Assembly: GCA_965153355.1 (NCBI GenBank)
Contig: OZ231128.1
Coordinates: forward strand, 1,240,001 to 1,304,000
DNA from: Flaccisagitta enflata
Lineage: Eukaryota > Chaetognatha > Sagittoidea > Aphragmophora
DNA length: 64,000 bases
Direction of reading: 5' to 3'
Of this stretch, positions 11,609 to 23,399 are shown piece by piece. The stretch's first letter is position 1. Each line of letters begins with the position of its first letter. A model generated the notes under the pieces. The model was given only the letters and a program-made list of their open reading frames with translations, ran no database searches and was not told the DNA's origin. The translations under genes and the position numbers were made by a program.

Positions 11609-12067
11609 TTTTTTGAGTTCTGATTTTTTTGCTGAGTCACAAAATCAACATACTATGAACGCCTGAGAAGATTTTTGAGGCTTCTTAAAAAGATAAGCTT
11701 GCAGTTACAATTGTATGTCAAGTGAAAATCATATACCATTGGCGAATCATCATTTGACAAATTATGCAAAAATTGTCGCTACAGCCACAAAAATCAACTT
11801 TTTTGAATTCTGATTTTTTTGCTGAGTCACAAATTTGTCATACTACTACCACCTAGAAGGATTTGAAATATTCCAAAAAATGGGCTCGTAGTGCCACTTT
11901 GAAACGCAAAGGGGGTACAAAGGAGGAGAAGAAGGAGGAGGAGGAGGAGAAAATTCCCCATATGTGTGAAAGCATAGGTAATCGACCCCTTCGGGGCTGC
12001 TGCCCAATGGATGAAAGGAAGAAAGATGGTTCACGGACATTTTTTTCTGAATTTGATTTCATTTCAG

Positions 12068-12193
12068 AATTTTCTGCTCTTAAAGAAGAAACAGATGACA
12101 TCGGCACCAATGTTGCTTCCATTGAACACTCAATCAATACCAACAAAAACTCAATTGATACCATCAAAAAATCAATTGATACCAACAAAAACA
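12068..12193 (+). CDS. Exon of the coiled-coil/collagen gene: Ser/Asn-rich coiled coil
   Basis: A 126-bp exon is bounded by the acceptor TTTCATTTCAG (ends 12067) and the donor GTACGT (12194). In the phase-1 frame it encodes about 42 residues. These include regularly spaced hydrophobics and the repeated motifs SIDTIKK and SIDTNKN, a 7-residue periodicity typical of a coiled coil. The donor leaves one base, which the next exon (13371) completes. It sits immediately right of a foldback-like repeat end (11920-12006). The product is probably an extracellular trimeric protein, but neither a signal peptide nor a C-terminal domain is visible in the window. Confidence 0.6.
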
Positions 12194-13370
12194 GTACGTA
12201 CAAGATATACATTCTAATAAGCATGCAAATTAGCAAATTGAAATTGAGAGCTAGTCATAGCCTTTTGAAAAACATTTATTCCTGATTCTGATATGAAAGA
12301 AAACTGATAAGTGAGTACCAAGAGTAGTCAAGGGCAACTTGATGTTATCTTACATATCCATGTAACCAAAATTCGACAAATGACTCATGGGCAACATTGT
12401 TAAGAAACATACCCTTAGAAATTGAGGTCTAGTGTAAAGAGACCGCTGAACAATCGTTTCCAAGGAATTGAGTAACATGACATGGATATCAATCGTTGTT
12501 CACAGAAATGTCTTCAAGAAAATTTCGGTCTCAATGGCACAGCTTTTCTGATTGGGTAATTGCCGTCAATTAGGCCAATAGGCAAAAGTTCTCCCTCATT
12601 TCATACCTGTATTCAATCGTATGTAAATGTAAGACTTTTATGTACGCGGAAACGATTTCAACAATGCGTATGATAACATGGAAAGGTGGGGCGTAAAGGT
12701 GGTGCATGTCGCCACTGCGGAGGATGAGGTGGGAGGGGATAGGCTTGCAGTTATTCTTCAACAAAACTAAGGTCAAATATATAAGGGTACATCTGGATTA
12801 CTTAGTAATGAATATTCTTTATCCCATTGTCAGTAAGAAACCATAAAAAAAGATCCATTGTGGGCAAGATGAATTCATTTTTATTCGCCTCACGAAAATT
12901 ATTTAGATAGATGAAATGAAAGGTTTAATCCAAGAAAAAATGGTTGTTCAATAAAAAAAAGAATTGTAGCTATAATTGGTATAGCTGTAGTTTTGTTTGA
13001 TTTTTTGTTTTCATGAGGTAGGTTCTTGACAACAAGTTTCCCTAGAGAATATAGTGGGACCACTGACCAATATAAGCTAGTCTTTAGTCCCTGGTATTGT
13101 ATGTAATCACTATAGAAGATGTCTCTTACTTTGATTTACTCAGGCTCACTTCATGAATAAATCATTCTTTTTTATGCAAAACCGCCAAACCCCTTGCACT
13201 CTATCTAATCAGGCTTGATTATTTGTTTTTATGGGACAAAGAAGATATTTTCTTTAAAAAAAACTAGTTAGAATAATTGTTCTGAACACTGTTATCAATT
13301 GGAAGAACAAAATGTTTAGCGCCGCAAAAGTATTCTAGTCACGTGATTGGTCAATTTTCAATCATTTTAG

Positions 13371-13418
13371 GGATCACTGCACATGGGAGGAAGATCGAGG
13401 AGATTGCCAAGAAGCCAG
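13371..13418 (+). CDS. Exon of the coiled-coil/collagen gene: linker
   Basis: A 48-bp exon lies between the acceptor ATCATTTTAG (ends 13370) and the donor GTGCAG (13419). In phase 1 it encodes 16 residues rich in Lys and Glu (ending IEEIAKKP) and leaves a single G, which combines with the GT opening the next exon to give the first collagen glycine. Small size and a non-consensus donor reduce certainty. The phase match on both sides is the main support. Confidence 0.5.
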
Positions 13419-13612
13419 GTGCAGAAAACTAATTTCATTAATTATTAGTTATCAGAAATTAGTATTCAGTATCAATTGATTATAATCATCAGTAATTGTT
13501 AGTATTTCATGGTATCAAAAACCCATTACCATCTCTAAAATTGGATTAAACTTGTTGAATGTTAAGTATTGTGTAGCCTTTTAGTATTTTTGATTTTTCA
13601 TGCCCATCGCAG

Positions 13613-13747
13613 GTGTAATAGGTCCCTCTGGCCCACCAGGTCCGCGTGGTCAACAAGGGTTGCCTGGTGAACGGGGTCTGCCTGGAATTTCTGGAGCAAA
13701 AGGAGAAAGAGGATTCATTGGCCCCAAGGGAGACTCTGGATCAGCAG
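13613..13747 (+). CDS. Collagen triple-helix exon (Gly-X-Y x15)
   Basis: A 135-bp exon has its acceptor at 13611-13612 (CGCAG) and its donor GTTAGT at 13748. It encodes fifteen uninterrupted Gly-X-Y triplets, including [16 protein letters not shown] and GAKGERG. A length of 135 bp is a multiple of 9, and phase-1 symmetry keeps the triplets intact, as is usual for collagen exons. GERG-like motifs can be integrin-binding sites in other collagens, which is only suggestive here. The last base pairs with an exon that was not found, so the gene must extend downstream, possibly past the transposon at 14794-20640. This is the strongest evidence for a host gene in the window. Confidence 0.85.
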
Positions 13748-14369
13748 GTTAGTATTTTGGAGTGGTATGATTGTATGATCTTACACTTTACTATCCTAGC
13801 ATCAAGAGTTTCTGCAACCATCCTGCAATATTCCTTTTTTCCTGTTCGATTAAAGTTTGGATCTGATAATTAACTGTCAAGGAACTAGGCAAAGTTGTGC
13901 CTATTAGTGAAGCTGCTTTATTGCTAATTTAGGAAAAACAACATAATCTCCCCATGAGTCAGCGAGCATGCAATAACATCAGGTGTGCTACAGTGGTGCT
14001 CAACTGTATGCCTTTGCATAAGATCCAATTCATCTGTACCAGGTCCTTAGCTTCAGATGCCAGATATTGTTAAGCTTCTACTCAGAGATGCCATGTTAGT
14101 CACATGGCATTTTGGTGACTCAGATTTTTATCTGGTTTTCTCCTAAAGAGAACAGATTGCTTTCAAAGTAGCATCGCTCAAGGTCTAGTAGTTTGTATTT
14201 CACAACAGGGTGAGGGTTGCAATGTAATTGGTCTCGAAAACCTGTCTAAATCTAGGAACTGCTCCTATTTATCATAATGATAAGTTTGCCAAGTTACATG
14301 ACCTTCTGACAAGTTCCTGATAGGGCCGGCATCCCCCTCTAATTACCAATAGATTCTATGGAAGCTTTA

Positions 14370-14793
14370 TAGAAGAGCAAGGCCAACACCTATAAGTGGC
14401 ATGCAAGACTTACATAATGACTCAGAATGACTTAGAATGACTTAGAGTGACATAGAATGACTAAGTACACTCTTAAATAACTTAAAATGACTAAAAGAAA
14501 AAAAATTATAAAAAAAGTAAAAGTGTGGCGGACCGACCCTTTTTCACAAATTTCTAAAGAATAGAATGACTCAAAAAATGATCTGTTACAAATGAATGAT
14601 TTTATGTAAGAAATTGACTTTCAATGATTTAGATTGACTTAAAAAGATGACTTCGAATGACTCAGGAAATGATTTGATACAAAAAATGTATGAAAATGTG
14701 AAAATGTTATCGAATGACTAAAAATGACTTAGAAAGACATGGAATGACTTAGAATGACTTAGAATGGATAAAAAAATTATTTGATACACAAAT
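14370..14793. repeat. Type B repeat, left part (AATGACTTAG array)
   Basis: The head GCAAGGCCAACACCTATAAG is followed by many AATGACTTAG/AATGACATAG units and a GGACCGACC motif. The same kind of sequence continues beyond the right end of the transposon at 20645-20845, showing that the transposon landed inside this repeat. Confidence 0.65.
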
Positions 14794-15672
14794 CACAGCA
14801 GTTTTTTTCCACCGCTATGTTAAAAATAGGAGAACAGACACTTTCTCTATGGTTTCGGGTGGTCCTGCCCATGTAGAATCCATAGCAAAAAAATGCAAAA
14901 TCTTTCCAGGAGCGCCTTTTTTTTGAATTTCATTTTTCTGGGGGTTGTTCGTACAGGCCACTTTCAGCCATTCAGATTGGATAAGGTAACTTCTTAAGCT
15001 CATATCTCCTAAACAAATTGAGCTTTTGACCTCAACTTGGGCTCATTTTAAAGAGGAGACACAGCTCTTTAAAATGAGCCCAAGTTGAGGTCATTAGCTC
15101 AATTCGTTTAGGTGCAGCAGTCTTCCAAAGTTGATGCTATTTTCATAATATTGGCAAAAACCCTTACAACTTTGAGAGCTCATATCTCCTGAACGAATTG
15201 AGCTTTTGACCTCAACTTGGGCTCATTTTAAACAGGAGACACAGCTCTTTAAAATGAGCCCAAGTTGAGGTCATTAGCTTAATTCCTTTAGGAGCAGCAG
15301 TCTTCCAAAGTTGAAGCTATATTCATAATATTGGCAAAAACCCATACAACTTTGAGAGCTCATATCTCCTGAACGGATTGAGCTTTTGACCTCAACTTTG
15401 GCTCATTTTAAGAGCAGACACTGCTCTTAAAAATGAGCCCAAAGTGAGGTCAAAATCTCAATTCGTTAAGGAGTGACGGTCTTTTAAAGTTAATGTTATT
15501 TGAGGTATAATAGCAAAAACTATTACAATTTTGAAAGCTCTTATCTCCTGAACAAATTGAACTTTTGACCTCAACTTGGGCTCATTTTAAAGAGCAGGCA
15601 CAGCTCTTTGAAATAAGCCCTAGTTGAGGGCAAAAGCTCAATTTGTTTAGAAGCAGCAGTCTTCAAAAGTTA
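14794..15672. repeat. Left terminal inverted repeat with tandem palindromic units
   Basis: Units begin near 14998, 15178, 15358 and 15536 at GCTCATATCTCCT. Each includes a hairpin with arms about 40-50 nt long, including the AACTTGGGCTCATTTTAAA segment, and a GCAGCAGTCTTCCAAAG tail. Confidence 0.85.
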
Positions 15673-15714
15673 ATTCAATTCCTTGCATCATATAAACGAG
15701 ACAGCATGCTCACA

Positions 15715-15778
15715 CATGCATGCATAAACACGCACACGCATGCACATGCATGCACACACACGCGCGTGCGCGCGCCCA
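15715..15778. repeat. Alternating purine-pyrimidine tract (potential Z-DNA)
   Basis: CACACATGCATGCA and ACACGCGCGTGCGCGCGC segments alternate purine and pyrimidine almost without break for about 60 bp. Confidence 0.6.
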
Positions 15779-15982
15779 TTAAAACCCTTCGGCCTCTGTC
15801 AGTGAGAAGCAATCTAGCATGATGTGCTTTGTGGTTATCTATCTCCGCTCAAGTTGTGCATGATGAGAGGAAGCATGACACCAATGGCATCTGATAGTAA
15901 GAACAACTAAAGCGTTCTGAAAAAAATATAGAAATTAGAAAGCGTAGTAGAACAGAGCAGTGGTTGGAAAACTCCACATGCC

Positions 15983-16793
15983 TTGGTCAAGCTTGTTTTA
16001 TTTATGGAAACTTTTTTTCTTCATTTTTATTTCTCATTTTATCACAAACACGAGTTCTGGCAAGCCATCATATGCGCCACCTGCGGCAAAAAGGATTTGA
16101 AATGCTTCAAGGTCAACTCTCTATTTGAATCCATCGTCCAGTCTGAAATCGCCAAATCATACTCTGTCGCCAACGTTTACTTTCCAAGCGGTGTTTGTTG
16201 ACAATGCCGCAAATGGCTTTATGCATCCAAGAAAGGTCAAATTGTCCCTGAGACTGTCCGTGATTGTTGGAACAGCATCAATTTTGAAGAATTTCGTCTC
16301 CATCAAGATCAATGCCTTGTTCTTGCATTATATGCAAAAGGGCACGGTTTGTGGAGGCAAAGCTAGACAAGGCCAACCAAGCTGATCTGCTGAGAAAGAA
16401 GAATGATGACCCTGAAGCAGAGGAGGCAAGAATGAAAAAAAAATTACCTATCACTTTTTTTCTTTAACCGGATTAAGTGATAGTTATTAAAAAAAGGCCT
16501 GGTTTGTTTTTTCTCATATGATATATTTCTCTTTCAGCCAGTATTTGAGGCGCCTTCCACTGTTTAGGATACAGTTAAGGTTTGCCGTAAGTGCCGCAGC
16601 AAAATCGGACGCGGCAAGACACATCACTGTTCGGCTGCAGAGGCGGTGAAAAATCTGACGCAGGCGGCGCTCGATATTGGCGATATTGGTGCTTCCGGAT
16701 CGAAATCTTACCAACGAGTTTCTACAAAACTCATAAAAGTCGCGGAGAAGGAACAGAATATACCTAGAGGCAAAGCTATGAAGCTGGCCACAG
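15983..16793 (+). pseudogene. Broken zinc-finger gene inside the transposon
   Basis: Exon A (about 15983-16432) encodes a cysteine cluster: ICATCGKKDLKCF, then FPSGVC, a TGA stop, QCRKWLY, and, after a frameshift, CSCIICKRAR. Exon B (16538-16793) follows an acceptor TTTCTCTTTCAG, carries an in-frame TAG, then VCRKCRSKIGRGKTHHC, and ends at a donor GTACAA. From memory this C-x2-C / GVC-x2-C / C-x-C-x2-C / C-x2-C-GRGK-HxC series recurs in uncharacterised, transposon-associated proteins of cnidarians and other invertebrates. The precise role is unknown; DNA binding is an inference. Two stops and a frameshift show it is no longer functional. Confidence 0.6.
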
Positions 16794-16884
16794 GTACAAA
16801 TACCAGAACAAGAAAAAAATTGAAAAACAAATCAAAAACAAACAGAAGATGATAACGGAAACAATGCCTAAAATAAAATGAAGA

Positions 16885-16985
16885 AAAAGGCCGGATACAC
16901 GGCTACCGAAGTCGCGTGTGGGTGGGCAGGGGCCATATTTGAGGTCACTAGAGCATTTGGGCATGACCAGTGGGCAGCGGCGTAG
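16885..16985 (+). repeat. Type A element, 5' half
   Basis: AAGGCCGGATACACGGCTAC, then GTCGCGTGTGGGTGGGCAG and GAGGTCACTAGAGCATTTGG, matching the 5' half of the copy at 22073-22271. Confidence 0.75.
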
Positions 16986-17407
16986 GAGAGCTGGATTTTT
17001 TGGGACTTCCACCACCAAACTAGTGTCCGACAAATTTGGTGTCCCAACAGACAATAACTTAATGTAAAATAGTTATTACTACTATACTCTTGTTTGCTAC
17101 TATACTCTTGTTTGCAACTATACTATTGTTTGCTAATATACTCTTGGATAAGTGGGATGAGCCCTAATCACGCCTAATATGAGATTTAATAATTTTATTT
17201 CTCCCTCAGCCGTTCACATTCTGTATCTAGATCTTTATTTCTCCTCGCATCCACCTCCCTTATACCCCCCTATATTTGCCTAAAACTAATATAAGCTCTG
17301 AATTTTGATTTCTTCATGAATTATTCATTAAATTGCTACCATGCAAGAACATTTATTGTTCAGTGTGTGTTGGTATGTTTTCCTCTCTCCCTCTCTTCCT
17401 TTTTTAT

Positions 17408-17560
17408 TTGAGGTCACTAGAGCATTTGGGCAGGACCAGTGGGGTAAAAAAAATAAAATCATAAAAAAAGTAAAACGTGACCCCCAAAGCGGGTTGTAGA
17501 GTCGCGTGCATGCAATTAAAACAAGGCCTGATACACGGGCCAAGACGGTGCGCCGGGCGT
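17408..17560 (+). repeat. Type A element, 3' half plus start of another
   Basis: GAGGTCACTAGAGCATTTGG and GGGTTGTAGAGTCGCGTGC end in ATTAAAAC, then AAGGCCTGATACACGGG starts a second partial copy. Confidence 0.65.
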
Positions 17561-17569
17561 AATAGTTCT

Positions 17570-17935
17570 TTAACCTATCTCTAGCTCCATTAGACCTATC
17601 CCTAGCTCCATCAGACCTATCCTGAGCTCTATCAGACCTATCCTGAGCTCTATCATACCTATCCGACCTATCACCAGCTCTATCCGACCTATCACCAGCT
17701 CTATCAGACCTATCCTGAGCTCTATCAAACCTATCCTGAGCTCTATCAGACCTATTCTGAGCTCTATCAGACCTATCCCTAGCTCTATCAACCTATCCCT
17801 AACTCTAACAGACCTATCCTGAGCTCTATCAGACCAATCCCGATCTCTCTCAGACCTATCCCCAGCTCTATCAGACCTATCCGACCTATCACTAGCTCTA
17901 TCAGACCTATCCCTAGCTCTATCAGACCTAACCGT
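17570..17935. repeat. ~21-bp minisatellite (TATCAGACCTATCCTGAGCTC type)
   Basis: About 17 degenerate copies of a ~21-bp unit CAGACCTATCCTGAGCTCTA. The minus-strand translation is a 7-residue repeat (IGLIELR) and is not taken as a gene. Confidence 0.9.
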
Positions 17936-18293
17936 AGCTGATTACTTTAGTAGATGAAATGACGAGTATCATCAATGAGGATTCAGGAACGAAATGATTT
18001 CAAACATTTTTAGTGATTTGTCATTTGAGCGTGACCGACGGACGGACAGACGGACAGACGGACGGACGGACAGAGCCTCTTATAGAGGTGCTATGGCGCA
18101 CCTAGAAATCATCACAGCATATTTCTGAATCATTTCCAGTGATTTTTGCTTCTTTTAGAGATTTTCAACTCGAGCGTTACCAACCAACAGACAGAGGCTC
18201 TCATAGAGGTGCTGTGGCGCACCTAAAAATATAATTAGAAACTGAGGGCCTAATTTCATGACTTGCTTACAAAGTCAAATTATTAGTTTTTAG

Positions 18294-18915
18294 TCGCGTG
18301 CTTTGTCGGTCCCTCCATCTTTCGGTCGGTCGGTCCGTCCATCCGTCACACAACTGTTTTTTGGGCAGCGGCCTCAAAGGGGACAAAGTTCTCTAGAACA
18401 CAGGGGACTTTCGCTGTTCCTTCGTTTGTCCCCCCCCAGCGCCTCTCAGGCCTGAATTCTGTCCTCTTAGACATAAAATTTGCCTTCTCAGGCCTGAAAT
18501 CTGCCCTCTCAGGCCTTGAATCTGCCCTCTCAGGCCTGAAATTTACCCTTTCAGGCCTGAAACCTGTCCTCTTAGGCCTTGAATCTGCCATCTCAGCCCT
18601 AAAATCTGCCCTTTCAGATTCAAGGCCTGAGAGGGCAGATTTCAGGCCTGAGAAGGCAGATTTTAGGCCAAAGAGGACAGATTTCAGGCCTGAGAGGGTC
18701 TGGGGGGGGGCGGACGGACAGACGGATGGACAAACAAAAGTCCCCTGTGTTCTACAGGACTTTGTCCCCTTCGGGGCCGCTGCCCTGCCTCTCATTTCGA
18801 TTTATAACCATGCAAAGCAGGGCTACGGGTATTGCTGACCACGTATTGCCCATGGGCCCCTGCCCCTGCCCACCCGCACATGACTGGGGTAGCCGTGTAT
18901 CCGGCCTTGTTCTGA
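18294..18915 (-). mobile_element. Type A element (minus strand) split by a foldback element
   Basis: The 3' end (TTTTAGTCGCGTGC plus GGTCGGTCGG array, 18290-18355) and the 5' end (CCCACCCGCAC... GTATCCGGCCTTGTT, 18862-18915) of one minus-strand type A copy flank a foldback element at 18363-18851. The foldback has GGGCAGCGGCC / CCGCTGCCC ends and inverted 21-bp GGCCTGAGAGGGCAG arrays. This is a nested insertion. Confidence 0.7.
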
Positions 18916-19435
18916 TAGATTGCAGTGTTGTGTATTTTTGACTGACGTTCGCATTGTCGCATATTATGTTAACAAAATGAATAGCAAAAAAGATGTGGTC
19001 TAGGAGGGAAATCGCTGACGGTGGTTGCCGGAACGAGCGAGAGTAAAGGGAAGAGGCAATCGTCAATCGATCCTCTTACCGTGACCGACTTGACCAAACT
19101 TCAATCGGATATCAATGCTGCCAATTCAACTATGGAGATAATCATGATGGCAATTTGAAAGCGCCTCGGCCGCAAGGCAATTGTACCAAATGCCAAAAAG
19201 GAACTCGTCGATGCTCTACATACCTGAGTGTGTTTCTTTAATCATTTGGGTTTAGATTTGAAACTACAATCAGATTTTGATCGTGATATTGATTTTTCCT
19301 GGCGCTTTGCGAGTCTGCAAGTCTGTCTGCTGGTCCATTGGTCCTTTGGTCCATCCATCATACTCAAGCTAGAGCTGGAATGTTTGAAACTGCGCATTTA
19401 ACATGGTCGTGAGTGTGTATGTGTATCCAAAATTA

Positions 19436-19661
<226 letters not shown>

Positions 19662-19761
19662 TGTGTGTTTGTGCTTCATTATGTGTTTGTAAGTGTTCTT
19701 GTTTAGAAAAGAATAACTCTAAAAGTTGTGCGGGTTTTTGCCATCATTCTCAAAAAATACC

Positions 19762-20640
19762 AACTTTTGAAAACTGCTGCTTCGAAACAAATTGAGCTTT
19801 TGACCTCAACTTGGCCTTATTTTGAAGAGCTGTGCCTGCTCTTTAAAATGAGCCTAAGTTGAGGTCAAAAGTTTGATTTGTCCAGGAGCTAAGAGCTCTC
19901 AAAATTGTAATAGTTTTAGCTATAATACCTCTAATAACATTAACTTTAAAAGACCGTCTTTCCTTAACAAATTGAGATTTTGACCTCAACTTGGGCTCAT
20001 TTTTTAGAGCCGGGTCTGCTCTTTAAAATGAGCCCAAGTTGAGGTCAAAAGCTCATTCCGTTCAGGAGATATGAGCTCTCAAAGTTGCAAGGGTTTTTAC
20101 CAATATCATGAAAATAGCATCAACTTTGGAAGACTGCTGTTCCTAAACGAATGGAGCTAATGACCTCAATTTGGGCTCATTTTAAAGAGCTGTGTCTCCT
20201 GTTTAAAATGAGCCCAAGTTGAGGTCAAAAGCTCAATTTGTTCAGGAGATATGAGCTCTTAAAGTTGTATGGGTTTTTGCCAATATTATGAAAATAGCAT
20301 CGACTTAGGAAGACTGCTGCACCTAAACAAATTGAGCTAATGACCTCAACTTGGGCTCATTTTAAAGAGCTGTGTCTCCTCTTTAAATTGAGCCCAAGTT
20401 GAGGTCAAAAGCTCAATTTGTTTAGGAGATATGAGCTTAAGAAGTTACCTTATCCAATCTGAATGGCTGAAAGTGGCCTGTACCGACTACCCCCAGAAAA
20501 ATGGAGTTTAAAAAAAAGGCGCTCCTGGAAAGATTTTGCATTTTTTTGCTATGGATTCTACATGGGCAGGACCACCCGAAACCATAGAGAAAGTGTCTGT
20601 TCTCCTATTTTTAACATAGCGGTGGAAAAAAACTGCTGTG
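19762..20640. repeat. Right terminal inverted repeat
   Basis: Inverse copy of 14794-15672 with the same four palindromic ~180-bp units. The outermost 200 bp (20440-20640) matches the left end almost base for base. Confidence 0.85.
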
Positions 20641-20847
20641 AAATATGACTTAATGTTCTAAAGTAAAAAAGAATAGAATGAATAAGAAAGGCTTAAATTG
20701 ATTAAGAACAACTTTTAATTACTTGAAATGAATTGAAAAATGATTCGATGCAAAAAAATGACTAATATGAAAAAAACAAATTCAAATGTCTTCAATTGAC
20801 TTGGATTGACCTAAAATAAATAAGAAATGACTAAATAAACAACAGGT

Positions 20848-21531
20848 CGCCCAAGGGCAATATGTGGTCAGCGATACCCGTTGCCCTGCTATGCATGATT
20901 GTGAATTTGTGTGAGGGGAAGCAGGGCAGCGGCCCCGAAGGGGACGAAGTCCTGTAGAACACAGGGGGACTTTTGTTCGTCCTGCCTGAAAATGTTGATG
21001 TGATGCTATAGTGGGCTGATTGAAGGCCTTCAATATTCTGAAGGCTTTCCCAAGGGTTAAATGGCCATCAGGTCTGATCTGAAGCCTGAGAGCGCTACTT
21101 TGAAGCATGAGAGGCCTAATTTGAGGCCTGAGAGGGCTAATTTGGGGCCTGAGAGGCCAGGTTTGAGGCCTTACAGGCTGGATTTGAGATCCAATAAGCC
21201 AGATTTGAGGCCTGAGAGGCCGGATTTGAGGCCTGAGAGGCCGGATTTGAGGCCTCAGAGGCTGGATTTGGGCCTGAGACGCCGGATTTGAGGCATGAGA
21301 GGCCGGATTCGAGGCATGAGAGGCCGGATTTGGGGCCTGAGAGGGTAGATTTCAGGCCTGAAAGGGCAGATTTCAGGCCTGAGAGGGCAGATTTCAGGCC
21401 TGAGAGGGCAGATGTCAGGCCTGAGAGGGACTGGGGGGACTAACGAACAAACGAACGGACGGACGGACGGACGGACGAACAAAAGTCCCCCTGTGTTCTA
21501 CAGGACTTCGTCCCCTTCGGGGCCGCTGCCC
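20848..21531. mobile_element. Foldback element with 21-bp minisatellite
   Basis: The left end GCCCAAGGGCAATATGTGG continues through GCAGGGCAGCGGCCCCGAAG. The right end, GTCCCCTTCGGGGCCGCTGC, closes at 21531. Inside are at least fifteen 21-bp units of two subtypes, GGCCTGAGAGGCCGGATTTG and GGCCTGAGAGGGCAGATTTC, then a GACG array. Confidence 0.75.
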
Positions 21532-22072
21532 AAAAAGCTGGATGATGGATGGGTAGACCGACGAATCAGGATACTGGCTGGCATACTTCATAAGTTTTCC
21601 TAAATCAATAAAAAAATTTTTCTTTACTTAACAGCCAGAGGTACAGAGTGACTGTTACCAGTCTTTGGTTCTCGAAGGAATTGCAATCCTTGCAAAATTT
21701 TTCTTCATTTGAAGGGAACTTTTATTCAAAAACACGGAATTCAAATTTTTTCTTACATTACAGTTGGTTGCTATGATTCAAAAACAAGTGACGTGGGTCA
21801 CAATATCGTTGCGGATGGGTGGGTAGGGGCATCCAACCCCAAGCCTCACCCCAACCTTACCCCCAACCACACTTGGAACACTCACACACACAATAACAAC
21901 TGCAGTATCATAAATACGCGTTTTTCATGTTTTCAACTCGAGCGTGACAGACCAACGGATAGACCGACAGACCGACAGACCAAGAGGCTGACACACCGAC
22001 AGACCGCCAGATCGACGGACAAACAGAACGACGGACAGATGATGTTTCTTATTTAGTTGCGCGTCTGTAATT

Positions 22073-22271
22073 AACAAGGCCGGATACACGGCTACCCCAG
22101 TCGCCTGCGGGTGGGCAGGGGCCATATTTGAGGTCTTTAGACCATTTGGGCAGGAGCATTGAGGTCAAAAAATAAAAATGATACAAAAAATAAAATGTGA
22201 CAGACCGACCAACCGACCGACCAACGGACGGACAAAGCGGGGTGTAGAGTCGCGTAGCACACGACTAAAAA
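22073..22271 (+). mobile_element. Type A short element, full-length (199 bp), Helentron-INE/'pearl'-like
   Basis: Starts AACAAGGCCGGATACACGGC, contains GTGCGGGTGGGCAGGGGCC-like sequence, an A-rich middle, a GACC/GACGG tetranucleotide array, then GCGGGGTGTAGAGTCGCG and a 3' hairpin ending CGACTAAAAA. A short element with a tetranucleotide array just before a 3' hairpin, without TIRs or an obvious target duplication, resembles Helentron-derived DINE-1 and bivalve 'pearl' elements. That assignment is inference. At least ten copies lie in the window in both orientations. Confidence 0.65.
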
Positions 22272-22439
22272 GCTAAGTCAGTCTGTGACTTTTAAACATA
22301 TTCCAGAGAAGCTTGGTATTTCTGTTCCTCATGCAAAAACTTCCGCTTTCCCTCTTCCAAATGAGATCCCAAACTAAATTGATGGTAGAGTGGCACTAAT
22401 CAATCTCATACCCTCCATCCTCAAAGTGAAATGGCGACT

Positions 22440-22933
22440 TTAGGCCTTTGGTTGACTGAAGGAACCCATAAAATGCATTTTCATGGAATTTCAGGGAGCA
22501 CGGGCTCTATATCTGTCAGGGGTATTACCCCCATTTTCTTCTTGGTTTTCAAGTCCCTCGATTTGACACATTTTAGCTTCTTGTAGAAGTGAGCAAAACC
22601 CCTGGGATTGGTTTTATTTGACAGAGGATAAGAAGTAGAGTTCCTAAAACTATAAACCTGGGATGTGGAGCCCCTAGGGGCCCTCAGGAGGCCCTTGAGG
22701 GAACCCCAAATGTCCTAAAATGGCAGAATTGCAACAAAATCTGGTAATTTATCCATTCTAATCTTACTTAATTTACCCGACAAACTTATTTTCAGCATCA
22801 TTTGACCTATCTAGCATCTTTGTGAAGAAAAAGATATAAAGTCGGCAAAAGGGGCCCTTGGGGGTACCCAACGTAAGGTCCAAAATACCCCAAAAATCTT
22901 GTATATCTTTAAAATTTAGAAATTTTCATTATA
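22440..22933 (+). repeat. Dispersed repeat, same family as 58995-59475
   Basis: Shared blocks include TTTGGTTGACTGAAGGAACC, GGGGTATTACCCCCATTTTC, ACCCCTGGGATTGGTTTTAT and GGGGGTACCCAACGTAAGG. These occur in the same order and orientation at 58995-59475. No ORF is present. Confidence 0.8.
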
Positions 22934-23105
22934 ACAAGGCCGGATACACGGCTACTCCAGTTGTGTGCGGGTGGGCAGGGGCTGTATTTGAGGTCACTTG
23001 ATCATTTGGGCAGGAGCGGTGGGCCATAGTTGGCAAAAACCCAAAAAAGTCAAGTGTGATGGACCAACCGACCAACAAACCAACAGAGAGATAGTCCGTC
23101 CTGTG
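22934..23105 (+). repeat. Type A element, 3' truncated
   Basis: AACAAGGCCGGATACACGGC directly abuts the preceding dispersed repeat. The 3' hairpin is missing. Confidence 0.7.
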
Positions 23106-23399
23106 TTTTTGGGTCGTGTCAAAACGGCCATTTATGAAGCTAATGTGTCATTAACCCATGAAAAATATTGTTATAAAATGGCTACTAGGCTTCGTTACAA
23201 AACAATCTTTTTTTGGTGTTACTTCACTCATGGCATGCCGCAGTTTTGAAACGCTTTCCTTTGGGCTTTGAAATATGCGTTTCATACAGCTGGCATACCG
23301 ATGCTAAAAAACTGAATGTAGCTACTATTTTCTTGAATCAAAAAGCTCACTTTTTGCGTTTCTGAAAGGCATAAGTGTTAAGTTATGTAGCAACAGCAT

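Noticed and set aside
22073-22271. Classic Helitron
   Set aside because: The 3' hairpin and CTAA look suggestive, but the 5' end is AACAAGG rather than TC and the hairpin touches the end. A Helentron-type element fits better.
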